Shown piece by piece: positions 45,538 through 54,815 of a DNA stretch of 64,000 nt (position 1 is its first letter; every line of letters starts with the position of its first letter). This stretch comes from Methylobacterium terricola (GTDB lineage: Bacteria; Pseudomonadota; Alphaproteobacteria; Rhizobiales; Beijerinckiaceae), in contig NZ_VDDA01000001.1 of NCBI RefSeq assembly GCF_006151805.1, positions 561,794 to 625,793 of the forward strand, given 5' to 3'. Position numbers and translations under genes: made by a program. The notes beneath the pieces are model-generated. The model was not told the origin of the DNA. It was given only the letters and a program-made list of their open reading frames with translations, and ran no database searches.

Positions 45538-46716
45538 TCAGCTCACGCTTCGGTAGACCGCCGTTTCGAACTCCAGAAAATTCTCCACCGCGGCCGGGTC
45601 GGCGAACGGGAACGCTTGCGTCCCCCAGAACCCGCCGACCCCCTTCGTCCGGTCGATCCAGAAATACAGGTTGGCGAGGCCGGCCCAGGCGAGGGAGCCG
45701 GCGGAGCGCCCGGTCGGGGCGTCCTCGTCGTTGATCATGAAGCTGAGACCCCAGGATTTCGGCATCCCGGGGAAGAATTCGGCCTCGTGCGAGAGGTGGC
45801 GTTTCACCCCCGGCAGGGCGCGGATCTTGAGCGAGGGGCCGAGGCCGTTCGTCGCCGCCATCGCGACGGTCTCGGGCCGAAGCACCGGCCCGTGCGGGCC
45901 GGCGCCGTCGTTGAGCCAGAGCCGGATGAAGCGCAGGTAATCCTCGGCGGTGGAGTAGAGCCCGTGGCCGCCCATCTCGACCTCCGGCGCCTGCGGCAGC
46001 TCGAAGCCGTCGAGCACCGTGAGCGTGCCGTCCTCAGCCCGCTGGTGCATCCGGGCGAGGCGGGCGCGCATCGCCGGCGTCAGCGCGAAGCCGGTGCTCT
46101 CCATGCCGAGGGGATCGAAGATCCGCTCGCGCATCACCCTGCCGAGGTGCTGCCCCGTCACCGCCTCGACCACCTGTCCGGCCCAGTCGATGCTGCTGCC
46201 GTATTCCCAGGATTCGCCGGGATCGAACAGGAGCGGCGTCATGAGCGCGGCGCGGGTGCCGCTGGTCACGCCCGGCCGCCTGGTCTCGCGCAGGAGCCGG
46301 GCATAGGCCTCATTGAAGATGTCGTAGCCGAAGCCGGCCGTGTGCAGCAGCAGCATCCGGGTGGTGATCGGCCGCGCCGGCGGGCGCAGGCGCGGCGCGC
46401 CGTCCCTGGCGAAGCCGTCGAGCACCTGGATCTCGGCGAGGGCCGGCACGTAGGCGGCGGCCGGGGCGTCGAGGTCGAGCCGGCCTTCCTCGGCGAGCTG
46501 CAATGCGGCGGTGGCGGTGACCGCCTTGGTGGTGGAGAAGATCGCCATCACCGTATCGGTCGTCATCGGCGCGCCGTCGCCGCGCTGCCCGGCCGCGCCG
46601 GCATAGAGCGTGCGCTCCCGGTCGGTCGCCACGGCGACGACGCCCGGAAGCCCGGGGGCCCGCTCCACTCCGCGCCGCAGGATCGCGTCGGCCGCGTCCT
46701 TCAGTGTCTCGCCCAT
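45538..46716 (-). CDS. Serine hydrolase, beta-lactamase/esterase class C fold
   Basis: A 392-residue cytoplasmic serine hydrolase of the beta-lactamase (Pfam Beta-lactamase, EstB-type) superfamily. The nucleophile motif is STTK (Ser61, Lys64) and the YxS-like motif is EYGSSIDW; MGGHGLYSTAEDYLRF is the usual third block. There is no signal peptide, so it is more likely an esterase than a drug-resistance enzyme. The ATG ending at 46716 has GGGAGG six bases upstream; the ATG two codons earlier directly abuts the ribosome binding site. Substrate unknown. Confidence 0.9.
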   Translation of the reverse strand: MGETLKDAADAILRRGVERAPGLPGVVAVATDRERTLYAGAAGQRGDGAPMTTDTVMAIFSTTKAVTATAALQLAEEGRLDLDAPAAAYVPALAEIQVLDGFARDGAPRLRPPARPITTRMLLLHTAGFGYDIFNEAYARLLRETRRPGVTSGTRAALMTPLLFDPGESWEYGSSIDWAGQVVEAVTGQHLGRVMRERIFDPLGMESTGFALTPAMRARLARMHQRAEDGTLTVLDGFELPQAPEVEMGGHGLYSTAEDYLRFIRLWLNDGAGPHGPVLRPETVAMAATNGLGPSLKIRALPGVKRHLSHEAEFFPGMPKSWGLSFMINDEDAPTGRSAGSLAWAGLANLYFWIDRTKGVGGFWGTQAFPFADPAAVENFLEFETAVYRSVS

Positions 46717-46998
46717 CGTCATCCTCCCGGCGCGGCGCTGCTGCGCTCTCGGCCGACAGGGTAGAGGGAGTCCGAGTCCGTGTCAGGCATGGGACCGGCG
46801 ATCACCCTGTCGCGAGCGTCGCAAGGCAGCATCGGGCGCTTCAGCGAGGGCATCCCACGCCCATGGCGCCTGCACGAAGAGAAGCGCCGCTTCATCCTGC
46901 CGAAGCTGCTGACGGAGCGGAACCTGCCGCCGGGCGGGGCATTGTCGGGCGTCCGGCGGGGTCGCGAGGCCTTGCTGTCATCAAGGTCGAGGCTGCCC

Positions 46999-48216
46999 GT
47001 GACCCTCCTTTCCCGCCGTCACACGCTGGCCGCCGCGGCGGCCGGGCTCGTCAGCACCGCCGCCGGGGCGCAGACGCCGTCCGGACCGGCCCCGATCCGC
47101 GGCAAGGACGGGGCCGACATCCTCGGCCCGACCAACCCGGCGCGGCAGGCCGAGGAGCCCTTCACCACCCGCCCGCCGAAGACCGACCACGGCACGATGC
47201 CGAACCTGAAATGGTCGTTCACCGACAGCCACATGCGGCTGGAGGAGGGCGGCTGGGCGCGCCAGACGACGACCCGCGAATTGCCGATCTCCACCGCGAT
47301 GGCCGGCGTCAACATGCGGCTCAAGGCCGGGGTCGCCCGTGAGATGCACTGGCACAAGGAAGCCGAGTGGTCCTACATGCTGAAGGGCCGCGCCCGCATC
47401 ACGGCCGTGGACCAGGCCGGGCGTACCTTCGTCGACGACGTCGGCGAGGGCGACCTGTGGTACTTCCCGTCCGGCATTCCCCATTCGATCCAGGGGCTGG
47501 AGAGCGAGATCGACGGCTGCGAGTTCCTGCTCGTCTTCGACGACGGGCATTTCTCGGAGGATTCGACCTTCCTGATCACCGACTGGCTCGCCCACACCCC
47601 GCGCGACATCCTGGCGAAGAATTTCGGGGTGCCGGAGGAGGCCCTGGCCAAGCTCCCCGAGAAGGAAAAGTACATCTTCCCGGCGCCGATGCCGGGCCCG
47701 CTCGCGGGCGACAGGACCGGCGGCGCCGGCCCGATCCCTGAGACCTTCAGCCACCGGATGCTGGCGCAGGAGCCGATCCGCACGAAGAGCGGCAGCGTCC
47801 GCATCACCGATTCGAAGATCTTCCCGGCCTCGAAGACCATCGCGGCGGCCCTCGTCGAGCTGGAGCCGGGGGGCTTGCGCGAGCTGCACTGGCACCCGAA
47901 CGGCGACGAGTGGCAGTATTACCTGTCGGGCCAGGGCCGGATGACGGTGTTCGGTTCGGAATCGAAGGCCCGCACTTTCGACTACCAGGCCGGCGACGTC
48001 GGCTACGTGCCCTTCGCCATGGGGCACTACATCGAGAATACCGGCTCGACGCCGTTGCGCTTCCTGGAGCTGTTCCGCAGCCCGATCTACGCCGACGTGT
48101 CGCTGAACCAGTGGATGGCGCTGACGCCGCATGCGCTGGTGCGGGCGCACCTGAACATCGACGAGGCGGTGCTGGCGGGATTGCCGGTGAAGAAGACGCC
48201 GGTGGTGCCGGGGTAA
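46999..48216 (+). CDS. Oxalate decarboxylase, bicupin, Tat-exported
   Basis: A 405-residue bicupin that converts oxalate to formate and CO2. The N-terminus has a twin-arginine signal ([14 protein letters not shown]). The first cupin holds HWHKEAEW and GIPHSIQG, the second [19 protein letters not shown] and AMGHYIEN; each gives three His and a Glu to Mn. The lid reads FSEDSTF, close to the SENST lid of Bacillus OxdC, whose Glu is needed for decarboxylase rather than oxidase activity. GTG starts the gene, with GAGG seven bases upstream; the frame is open further upstream but lacks a signal peptide there. Confidence 0.92.
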   Translation: MTLLSRRHTLAAAAAGLVSTAAGAQTPSGPAPIRGKDGADILGPTNPARQAEEPFTTRPPKTDHGTMPNLKWSFTDSHMRLEEGGWARQTTTRELPISTAMAGVNMRLKAGVAREMHWHKEAEWSYMLKGRARITAVDQAGRTFVDDVGEGDLWYFPSGIPHSIQGLESEIDGCEFLLVFDDGHFSEDSTFLITDWLAHTPRDILAKNFGVPEEALAKLPEKEKYIFPAPMPGPLAGDRTGGAGPIPETFSHRMLAQEPIRTKSGSVRITDSKIFPASKTIAAALVELEPGGLRELHWHPNGDEWQYYLSGQGRMTVFGSESKARTFDYQAGDVGYVPFAMGHYIENTGSTPLRFLELFRSPIYADVSLNQWMALTPHALVRAHLNIDEAVLAGLPVKKTPVVPG

Positions 48217-48273
48217 GCTCGTCGGGCTCGTCCACTCGTATTCGAACCGACGCGACCGATTCAAAACCCTCCC

Positions 48274-48395
48274 TCGTCATTCCGGAGCCGGGCAGCGGAG
48301 CCCGGACTCCAGATGCTCAGATGTGCGAGGACCGGGCGGAACGCTGCCCACCTCGTCCTGGACATCCTGCGGTTCCGGATACCGGGCTCTGCGGA
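48274..48395. repeat. Dispersed intergenic inverted-repeat pair, diverged copy
   Basis: Arms at about 48274-48315 (CGTCATTCCGGAGCCGGGCA) and 48370-48395 (CGGTTCCGGATACCGGGCTC) have opposite orientation. They share the CATTCCGG...CCGGGCTC pattern with the other copies, less well conserved. The element lies between the convergent oxalate decarboxylase and acetyltransferase genes. Confidence 0.5.
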
Positions 48396-48449
48396 TCAGC
48401 ACCGGACCGACGCGGGAGGGTCGCCGGCGCCGGCGCGACATCGACGCCC

Positions 48450-49064
48450 TCACACCTCTGACGTCGTCGCCACGGCCGCCTGCGCCTCCCGCGCCGCCGC
48501 CTCCTGGCGCCAGGTCGAGGGCTGGTCCGACGCCCCCGTCCCGAGCGCGCATTGCACCATCACGCTGTCGGCCCAGCGGCCGTGGCGGTAGGCCACCGCC
48601 GGCAGGTGGCCGACCTTGCTGAAGCCGCAGGCCTCGTGGAGACGTAACGACGCCTCGTTCTCGGCGTCGATGTAGCCGATCATCTGGCGGTAGCCCCCCG
48701 CCGCGCAGGCCTCGATCAGGGCCGGCAGCAGGCGCCGGCCGATGCCGGCATGCAGATGGCCGGCATGGACGTAGATCGAGTGCTTGAGCGTGTAGCGGTA
48801 GGCCGGCCGCTTGCGGAACGGCACCGCGTAGGCGTAGCCCGCCACCATTCCGTGGCGCTCGGCCACGAGGTGGGGCAGGCGCTTCGAGCGCATGTTCTTG
48901 CGCCGGCGCTTGAGGTCGTCCGGCCGGAGCCGGTCCTCCTCGAAGTCGCCGGTATCGCCGACGCCGTGGCGGATGTGGTGCTCGTAGATGTCGATCATCG
49001 CCGCCACGTCCGCGTCGGTCGACGGGCGGATCACGATCCCCGGTTGCCCGGCCGCCGAATCCAT
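48450..49064 (-). CDS. GNAT-family N-acetyltransferase
   Basis: A 204-residue acetyltransferase. IRPSTDADVAAMIDIYEHHI begins the fold, and the acetyl-CoA loop is YVHAGHLHAGIGRRLLPALI (RxxGxG-like), followed by YIDAENEASLRLHEACGFSKVG, the pattern of the phosphinothricin/PAT-like branch. The acceptor is unknown. Its ATG overlaps the stop of the basic amino acid decarboxylase gene (TGATG), so translation is coupled; acetylation of the decarboxylation product or a related amine is a reasonable guess. The C-terminal 25 residues are low-complexity. Confidence 0.88.
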   Translation of the reverse strand: MDSAAGQPGIVIRPSTDADVAAMIDIYEHHIRHGVGDTGDFEEDRLRPDDLKRRRKNMRSKRLPHLVAERHGMVAGYAYAVPFRKRPAYRYTLKHSIYVHAGHLHAGIGRRLLPALIEACAAGGYRQMIGYIDAENEASLRLHEACGFSKVGHLPAVAYRHGRWADSVMVQCALGTGASDQPSTWRQEAAAREAQAAVATTSEV

Positions 49065-51409
49065 CACCGCCCCTCCCGCAGCACGTAGGTGTAGAAGCGG
49101 ATGCGCCCGTCCGGCTCGACCTGGCGGTAGACGCCCTGGATCTCGGCCTCGAAGCCGGGGAACAGGTTGGCGGCGGCCTCGAACATCTTGAAGTAGTCGA
49201 GCATGGGCTTCGCCCGCTCGTCGAGCCGCTCGCCCGGCAGCACCGTGCCGATGCCCGGGGGATAGACCAGCATCAAGGTCGTGGCGATCCGCCCCTCGGC
49301 CTCGGCGATCGGCACGAAGTCGACGTTGTTGCGGGTCAGCATCTGCGCCGCGGCCTTCGGCGGCATCACCATCTCGGGCAGGTGCTCGGGCATGAACTGC
49401 TTGCGCTGCAGGCCCGAGGTGCCGGCCTGGCGGTGGAAGGTGTGGTAGTCGGCGCAGAGGTCGCGCAGGCGCACCCCGCCGTAGCGCTGCGGCCGGCGCC
49501 GGACGAATTCCGGCATCGCCTCCTCGAGCAGCACGTTGTCGTCGTGCAGGCGCTTGAACGCGACCAATCCTGAGATGAGCGTGCCGGCCTTCGAGGATTC
49601 GACGCCCGGCGTCAGCAGGAAGAGCAGCGAGTTGAGGTCGTTCTTCTCCGGGACGATGCGGTTCTCGCGCAGGTACTGGGCGACGATCGGGGCCGGCACG
49701 CCGTGCTCGGTATACTCGCCGGTCCGCCGGTCGAAGCCGGGGGTGAGGACCGTGAGCTTGTTCGGATCGGTGATGGCGTAGCCCGGCGCGACATGGGTGA
49801 AGCCGTGCCAGCCCGCCCCCGGCTTCAGCTCCCAGTGCCGCGGGTCGGAGGCGAGCTCGTCGGTCGGCAGGCTCTCCCACGGCACCTCGGCGCCGCCGGC
49901 GCCGGTCGCCATGTCGGGCACGAAGGGATCGAAGAACCAGCGCCGCTTCGGGTCGCGCTCGTTCTCCTCGAATTCCTTGCGGATCGCCCGCACCTTCTTG
50001 CGCCACTCGATGCCGAGCCGGATCGTGTCGTCCCACAGGATCATGCCGGAGCGCCCCTTCATCATCTGGGCGCCGACGTCGAGGGAGGCGAAGAGCGGGT
50101 AGAACGGCGAGGTCGAGGCGTGGACGAGGAAGCTCTCGTTGAGGCGCCGGTGCTCCACCCGCCGGGTCTGGCCGCGGATATGGCCGTCCTTGGTGTGGAT
50201 CTGCGAGGCCTGGGAAAAGCTGGCGAGCTGCTTATGGGTCGATTGCGTGGCGATGATGCCGGGCGAGGTCTCGTCCAGCCCGGTCAGCCCCATGGCGTAG
50301 CGGCCCTGGAACAGCGGGTGGAACTTCATGAAGCCGGCCCAGGCTTCGTCGAACAGGATGTAGTCGCACAGATGGCCGATCTTCGCGACGATCTCGCGGG
50401 CGTCGTAGATCGTGCCGTCATAGGTGCATTGCTCGATCACCGCGACGCGGAACGGCCGCTCGCGGCGCCACGCCTCGCGGTCCTTGACCAGCGGGTTGTC
50501 GCGGATCTTCTGGCGGATCTTCCCTTCGTCGAGCGCCTCGTGGAAGATCGGGCCGATCAGCCCATAGGCGTTGCGGTCGGTCTCGAGGAAGATCGGGATG
50601 CCGCCGCCGAGGAACAGCGCGCCGTGATGGGCCGCCTTGTGGTTGTTGCGGTCGAACAGCACCAGGTCGTCCTCGGCCACCAGCGAGGAGAGGACGATCT
50701 TGTTCGACGCCGAGGTGCCGTTGAGCACGAAGTAGGTCTTTTCGGCCCCGAAGATCTGGGCCGCCTCCTTCTGCGCCTTGAGCGCCGGGCCCTCGTGGGT
50801 CAGGAGGTCGCCGAGATCGAGGACCGAGTTGTCGAGGTCGTCGCGGAAGATCGCCTCGCCGAGATGCTCGACGAAGATGCGGCCGATCGGCGAGCGGTTG
50901 TAGAAGATGCCGCCATTGTGGCCCGGGCAGGTCCAGAGCTGGTTGCCCTTCTCGGCGTAGTCGACCAGCGCCCCGAAGAACGGCGTCTTCAGGGTCTCGG
51001 CATACTGGGTCACGCGGCTGACGAGGCCGCGGGCGATGAATTCCGGGGTCTCCTCGGCGAGGAAGATGTAGCCGTCGATGAAGTCGAGCAGCTCGACCGG
51101 GATGTCCTCCAGTCGCTTGCGCCGGACCATGATGACGATCGGCATCTCGAGGCCGCGCTTGCGCATCATGTCGATGAGCGCCGCCGCCTTGCCGTCGAGG
51201 CCGCGCTTGCCCCAGTCGACCACCAGGCAGCCCACCGCCGCGTCGGTCTGCACCGCGATCGCCGCGTCCTCGACGCGCCGCGCCCGCACCACCTCGAAGC
51301 CGCGATGCTCGACCGCCGCCACGATCTGGTTGACCCGGGCGCCCTCCAGGTCGTCCGGATCGAAGGCCGGCGTGCACATCAGCACGGTGAAGCGGCGGTG
51401 GAAATCCAT
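49064..51409 (-). CDS. Orn/Lys/Arg decarboxylase (PLP fold type I)
   Basis: A 781-residue basic amino acid decarboxylase. It has the N-terminal receiver-like wing domain (RFTVLMCTPAFDPDD, about residues 5-120), the PLP domain with GTSASNKIVL, ILFDEAWAGFMKFHPLF and the Schiff-base lysine in STHKQLASFSQ, and the C-terminal domain ending near FPGFEAEIQGV. Substrate (arginine, lysine or ornithine) cannot be told from sequence. I chose the ATG ending at 51409, where AGGAG is nine bases upstream and the conserved domain begins; an ATG at 51460 is an alternative. Coupled to the GNAT gene. Confidence 0.93.
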   Translation of the reverse strand: MDFHRRFTVLMCTPAFDPDDLEGARVNQIVAAVEHRGFEVVRARRVEDAAIAVQTDAAVGCLVVDWGKRGLDGKAAALIDMMRKRGLEMPIVIMVRRKRLEDIPVELLDFIDGYIFLAEETPEFIARGLVSRVTQYAETLKTPFFGALVDYAEKGNQLWTCPGHNGGIFYNRSPIGRIFVEHLGEAIFRDDLDNSVLDLGDLLTHEGPALKAQKEAAQIFGAEKTYFVLNGTSASNKIVLSSLVAEDDLVLFDRNNHKAAHHGALFLGGGIPIFLETDRNAYGLIGPIFHEALDEGKIRQKIRDNPLVKDREAWRRERPFRVAVIEQCTYDGTIYDAREIVAKIGHLCDYILFDEAWAGFMKFHPLFQGRYAMGLTGLDETSPGIIATQSTHKQLASFSQASQIHTKDGHIRGQTRRVEHRRLNESFLVHASTSPFYPLFASLDVGAQMMKGRSGMILWDDTIRLGIEWRKKVRAIRKEFEENERDPKRRWFFDPFVPDMATGAGGAEVPWESLPTDELASDPRHWELKPGAGWHGFTHVAPGYAITDPNKLTVLTPGFDRRTGEYTEHGVPAPIVAQYLRENRIVPEKNDLNSLLFLLTPGVESSKAGTLISGLVAFKRLHDDNVLLEEAMPEFVRRRPQRYGGVRLRDLCADYHTFHRQAGTSGLQRKQFMPEHLPEMVMPPKAAAQMLTRNNVDFVPIAEAEGRIATTLMLVYPPGIGTVLPGERLDERAKPMLDYFKMFEAAANLFPGFEAEIQGVYRQVEPDGRIRFYTYVLREGR

Positions 51410-51495
51410 CGAGCGGGGCTCCTGTCCTTCGGGAACGGCCTGCGTGTCGGACGCTGTCATGACGATCCGATGACAATCGCCGGCGGGCCGGTGAT

Positions 51496-52110
51496 TCAGC
51501 CGCCCCGCACGAGGCCCGCGAGGGCGCCGCTCAGGGCGGCGTAGCCGTGGGCGTTGAGATGGAGCCGGTCGGCGTCGAGGCCAGGGGCGGGATCGGGACC
51601 GAGTGCCGCGTCGCCGTCGAGGAGCCGTAGGGCGCGGGCCCGGGCGAGGTCGCCGAGCGCCGCGTTGAGCGCGAGACGATCCGCCTCGCTGCGGCCGGGC
51701 GGGCTCCCCCGCCACGGGACCGTGGCGAGGACGAGGGTCGGCGGCGCCCAGGCGGCGCGCAGGGCCGTCACCAGGGCGTCGATCCCGGCGGCGATCGTCT
51801 CCGCGGCGTCGCCATCGGCGAAGCTGTTGGTGCCGACCATGACGAGCGCAAGGCGGGGCCGGAGCGCGAAGGCGGCCATGGCGGACAGGCGCCAGCGGGT
51901 GGTCTGCACCCGGTCGCCGGGCAGGCCGAGATTGAGCGTGGCGAGGCCGGTCGCGGCCGCGAGATCGGGCTCGGGCCAGCCGGCGACGAGCGAATCGCCG
52001 AGCGCCACCGCCTCGGGGGCTGCGCCGGCGGCGAGGCGGGCCAGGAGGGCGCGGTGGCGCTTGAGGCCGGAGGCTTTGGCCGGTGGGGCCGGAGGGCGGG
52101 GGGCGCTCAC
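51496..52110 (-). CDS. SGNH/GDSL-family hydrolase
   Basis: A 204-residue GDSL esterase-like protein. Block I is AVALGDSLVAGWP with the catalytic Ser, block II Gly is in NLGLPGDRV, block III is MVGTNS with the oxyanion Asn, and block V is DADRLHLNAHGY with the Asp-His pair. All catalytic residues are present. No signal peptide is seen. Its GTG start overlaps the stop of the upstream gene by four bases (GTGA). It is the third gene of an MBOAT/SGNH/SGNH operon, so it may remove or transfer acyl groups on the same glycan. Confidence 0.88.
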   Translation of the reverse strand: MSAPRPPAPPAKASGLKRHRALLARLAAGAAPEAVALGDSLVAGWPEPDLAAATGLATLNLGLPGDRVQTTRWRLSAMAAFALRPRLALVMVGTNSFADGDAAETIAAGIDALVTALRAAWAPPTLVLATVPWRGSPPGRSEADRLALNAALGDLARARALRLLDGDAALGPDPAPGLDADRLHLNAHGYAALSGALAGLVRGG

Positions 52111-53090
52111 CGGGCGACGGCGCGCCGCAAGCCCAGCCGTTCCAGCACCTGCCGGCCGATCAGCGGCGTGTAGTGCAGGTTGTCGAGCCAAGCGGGCGTC
52201 GAGCCTCGGCCGGGGTCGAACGGGTAGGGGGCCCCGAGCCCGGTGAGGTCGAGGACCGGCCGTCCGCGGGCGGCGCCGAGCCGCGTCACCGCCGCCCGCC
52301 AGCGCTCGAAATCGTCCATGAGCCCGAGATCGGCGAGCACCCGCCGCTGCGCGTCGCTCACCGGCGAGAGATAGACGGTCAGGTCGAGGCCCGAGAGCCG
52401 GTCGAGGGCGAGATCGAGGCCCGCCAGGGTCTCGGGCCGGAACGGCGCGGTGGTGCGCCGGCGCGTGGCATCGTTCTCCACCGTCAGGGCCGCCGACAGG
52501 GGCGGGGTGATGCGGAACCCCGCATAGGTCCAGGCGCCCGGATCGTCGCCGCCCTCGACCGCGGCGAGCCGGCTGTCGGAGAGCGCGTAGCGGCCGAGCA
52601 CGCTGCCCATCAGCGCGGTGAGCCGGCCGCTCGGGGTCGCCAGCGCCTCGTCGAGATGGACCGGAACGGTGGGCCGCGAGAACATGTAGTAGTCGAGGCC
52701 GAGCGTCGCCCGGGCCGGGGCCCGCGAGGCCACCAAAGCGGCGATCACCGGCAGTTCCGTGGCGATGACCGCCGAGATGCCGGCGTTGAAGACCCGGTCC
52801 GCGGCCACGGCGGTGACGTCGGCGGGGTCGAGGCCGTGATAGACCGTCGAGCTGCCCAGGAAGACGAGGTCGTAGCGGCGCGTCAGCGCCTGCAGCACCT
52901 TGGCCCGGCGGGTCTGGCGGTCGAGGAGGCGGCTGTTGCCGCCGGTCACCTGGCGCCAGGGCGGGTCGTCGCGGAAGATCCAGTAGGCGTCGAACCCGAT
53001 CACGCGTCCCGCCACCCCGGCGACGAGGAGCGCCAGGAACGCCGCCGTCAGGGCAAGGAAGCGGCGCGACGTGGCCTCAGAAGCGGGCAT
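52107..53090 (-). CDS. Membrane-anchored SGNH-like protein, partner of MBOAT
   Basis: A 327-residue protein with one N-terminal transmembrane anchor (LALTAAFLALLVAGVAG) and a large extracytoplasmic domain. The domain begins with VFLGSSTVYHGLDP, where GSS stands in place of the GDS of SGNH hydrolases, and ends with DNLHYTPLIG, the D-x-x-H block. This arrangement resembles AlgJ/AlgX-like and DltD-like partners of MBOAT acyltransferases, which take the acyl group across the membrane onto a polysaccharide. It overlaps the MBOAT gene by 14 bases. The specific glycan is not known. Confidence 0.82.
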   Translation of the reverse strand: MPASEATSRRFLALTAAFLALLVAGVAGRVIGFDAYWIFRDDPPWRQVTGGNSRLLDRQTRRAKVLQALTRRYDLVFLGSSTVYHGLDPADVTAVAADRVFNAGISAVIATELPVIAALVASRAPARATLGLDYYMFSRPTVPVHLDEALATPSGRLTALMGSVLGRYALSDSRLAAVEGGDDPGAWTYAGFRITPPLSAALTVENDATRRRTTAPFRPETLAGLDLALDRLSGLDLTVYLSPVSDAQRRVLADLGLMDDFERWRAAVTRLGAARGRPVLDLTGLGAPYPFDPGRGSTPAWLDNLHYTPLIGRQVLERLGLRRAVAR

Positions 53091-54450
53091 AGAGGAAGGC
53101 CTGGTTGGCGTCGTTGCCGACCTGGAGCAGGATCGCGGTGAGCAGAAGGGCGGTGGCGGCCGCGGCCCAGGCCCGCGGCACCAGGCGCTCCACCGCCTCG
53201 CGGGCGGTGGGGCCGACCATCGCCAGGCCTGCGGCTCCGGCGGCGAGCGGCCAGAAGCCGGCCGAGCCCCCCGCCGCGTCGCTGCCGAAGCCGAGGAGCC
53301 CGCGATAGATCGCCAGCGCCGTGGCGAAGTCCGGCGCCCGGAACGGCACCCAGGCCAGGCACACGAAGGCGAGGGTCGCGGCGAGGCCCGCCGCCGCCGG
53401 CATCGCGAGGCCAGCCCGGCGCCAGAGCAGGTGAAGACCGAGCGCGACCCCGTGCGCCGCCCCCCAGGCGACGAAGGTCAGCCCCGCCCCGTGCCACAGC
53501 CCGCCGAGCGCCATGGTGGCGAACAAGGCCAGGAGCTGGCGCGGCAGCCCGTGCCGGCTGCCGCCGAAGGGGATGTAGAGGTAGTCGCGCAGGAACGACG
53601 ACAGGGTGATGTGCCAGCGCCGCCAGAAATCCTGGATCGACACCGCCCGGTACGGCGCCCGGAAATTGTCCGGCAGCACGATGCCGAACAGGAGTGCGAG
53701 ACCGAGCGCCATGTCGGTGTAGCCCGAGAAGTCGAAGTAGAGCTGGAGCGCGTAACCGACCGTCGCCTGCAGCGCCGCGGCGAAACCCGGCTGCCCCCCC
53801 GCGGCCGCGGCGGCCCAGACCGGATCGACGACGCTCCCGAGCCCGTCGCCGAGAAACACCTTCTTGGCGAGGCCGGCGGTCAGCAGCATCACCCCGCGGG
53901 CCGCGCGGTCGGCGGACGGCTGCTCGGGCCTGCGCAACTGGTCCAGGAACTCGACCGGCCGCACCAGCGGCCCGGCGATCACCCGGGGAAAGAACGCGAC
54001 ATAGACCGCATACTCGCAGAACGTCATCCGCTCCGCGTTGCCGCGCCGCAGATCGACCAGGTAGGCGATGTGCTGGAAAGTGAAGAACGAGATGCCGAGC
54101 GGGAAGGCGAGCGACACCGACGGCAGCCCCGAGCCCGTGACCGCATCGATCAGACCGGCGAAGAAGCCGAGATACTTGAACAGGCCGAGCAGCCCGAGAT
54201 CGAGGGCGATCGCGGCGGCGATCACCGCGGATCGGCCACTGCGGTGGAAGGCCTCCCCGGCGAGCCAGTTGAGCGCGACGGATGCGGCGAGGAGCGGGAC
54301 GAAGCGCCAGTCCCACCAGCCGTAGAACACGAGGGACAGGGCCGCCAGCCAGGCGGTGCGCCAGCCCGGCTGCCGGGCGACGCAGAGCGCGTGCAGCCCA
54401 AGCGCCACCGGCAGGAACAGCAGCAGGAACGGCAGGGAGTTGAAGGGCAT
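53077..54450 (-). CDS. MBOAT-family O-acyltransferase (AlgI-like)
   Basis: A 457-residue polytopic membrane protein of about ten to twelve helices. It shows the AlgI-type segments VFYGWWDWRFVPL, FPLGISFFTFQHIAYLVD, FFPRVIAGPLVRP, ALQLYFDFSGYTDMALG, SIQDFWRRWHITLSSF, RDYLYIPFGGSR and the catalytic His in LGGLWHGAGLTFVAWG. It passes acyl groups (often acetyl) from the cytoplasm toward an exported acceptor. Two SGNH-type genes follow with overlaps, so the operon is an O-acylation unit. No polysaccharide synthesis genes are adjacent. Confidence 0.93.
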   Translation of the reverse strand: MPFNSLPFLLLFLPVALGLHALCVARQPGWRTAWLAALSLVFYGWWDWRFVPLLAASVALNWLAGEAFHRSGRSAVIAAAIALDLGLLGLFKYLGFFAGLIDAVTGSGLPSVSLAFPLGISFFTFQHIAYLVDLRRGNAERMTFCEYAVYVAFFPRVIAGPLVRPVEFLDQLRRPEQPSADRAARGVMLLTAGLAKKVFLGDGLGSVVDPVWAAAAAGGQPGFAAALQATVGYALQLYFDFSGYTDMALGLALLFGIVLPDNFRAPYRAVSIQDFWRRWHITLSSFLRDYLYIPFGGSRHGLPRQLLALFATMALGGLWHGAGLTFVAWGAAHGVALGLHLLWRRAGLAMPAAAGLAATLAFVCLAWVPFRAPDFATALAIYRGLLGFGSDAAGGSAGFWPLAAGAAGLAMVGPTAREAVERLVPRAWAAAATALLLTAILLQVGNDANQAFLYARF

Positions 54451-54544
54451 GGCGGGGCTCGCCGGTGGTGCCTCGGCGTTATGGCAAGTCCGCGGCGGTG
54501 GAAAGGGCGATCGATCGCATTTCGCACCGCGATCCGTCGTCGCT

Positions 54545-54561
54545 TGAGCGTTTTACGCTCA
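54545..54561. promoter_or_regulatory. Small inverted repeat in the MBOAT/mucR divergent region
   Basis: TGAGCG and CGCTCA flank TTTTA in a perfect 6-bp inverted repeat, followed on the plus strand by four T residues. It lies in the 365 bases between the divergent genes, otherwise without coding potential. It may be an operator or a short terminator. Confidence 0.4.
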
Positions 54562-54761
54562 TTTTACCGTGCGCGTCGCGACGATGCGACCTTCGGCGCA
54601 GAGTTGGCGGTCGATGAGCCCTCGAACGCCGCAAGGCTTGGGCGAATCTCCGGTGCCGGCATGAAGCCGTTGCGCGATGGGAAGCTTGCACGATTATCAA
54701 AAGCATCTGTGGGAAATTCATGGGTGACGTGCCGGCAGTGGGTTGAAACCGCGGCCCGATG

Positions 54762-54792
54762 CCCGATATCGGGACTATGCCCGTTTATCGGG
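54762..54792 (+). promoter_or_regulatory. Paired palindromes upstream of the MucR gene
   Basis: CCCGATATCGGG (54762-54773) is a perfect 12-bp palindrome; CCCGTTTATCGGG (54780-54792) repeats the half-site, so TATCGGG occurs twice 19 bases apart. They lie 24-54 bases before the chosen GTG start, a plausible place for autoregulation. The spacing suggests two dimers on one face, but this is inference. Confidence 0.5.
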
Positions 54793-54815
54793 TGCGTGAA
54801 TTAGGACGATTATCC

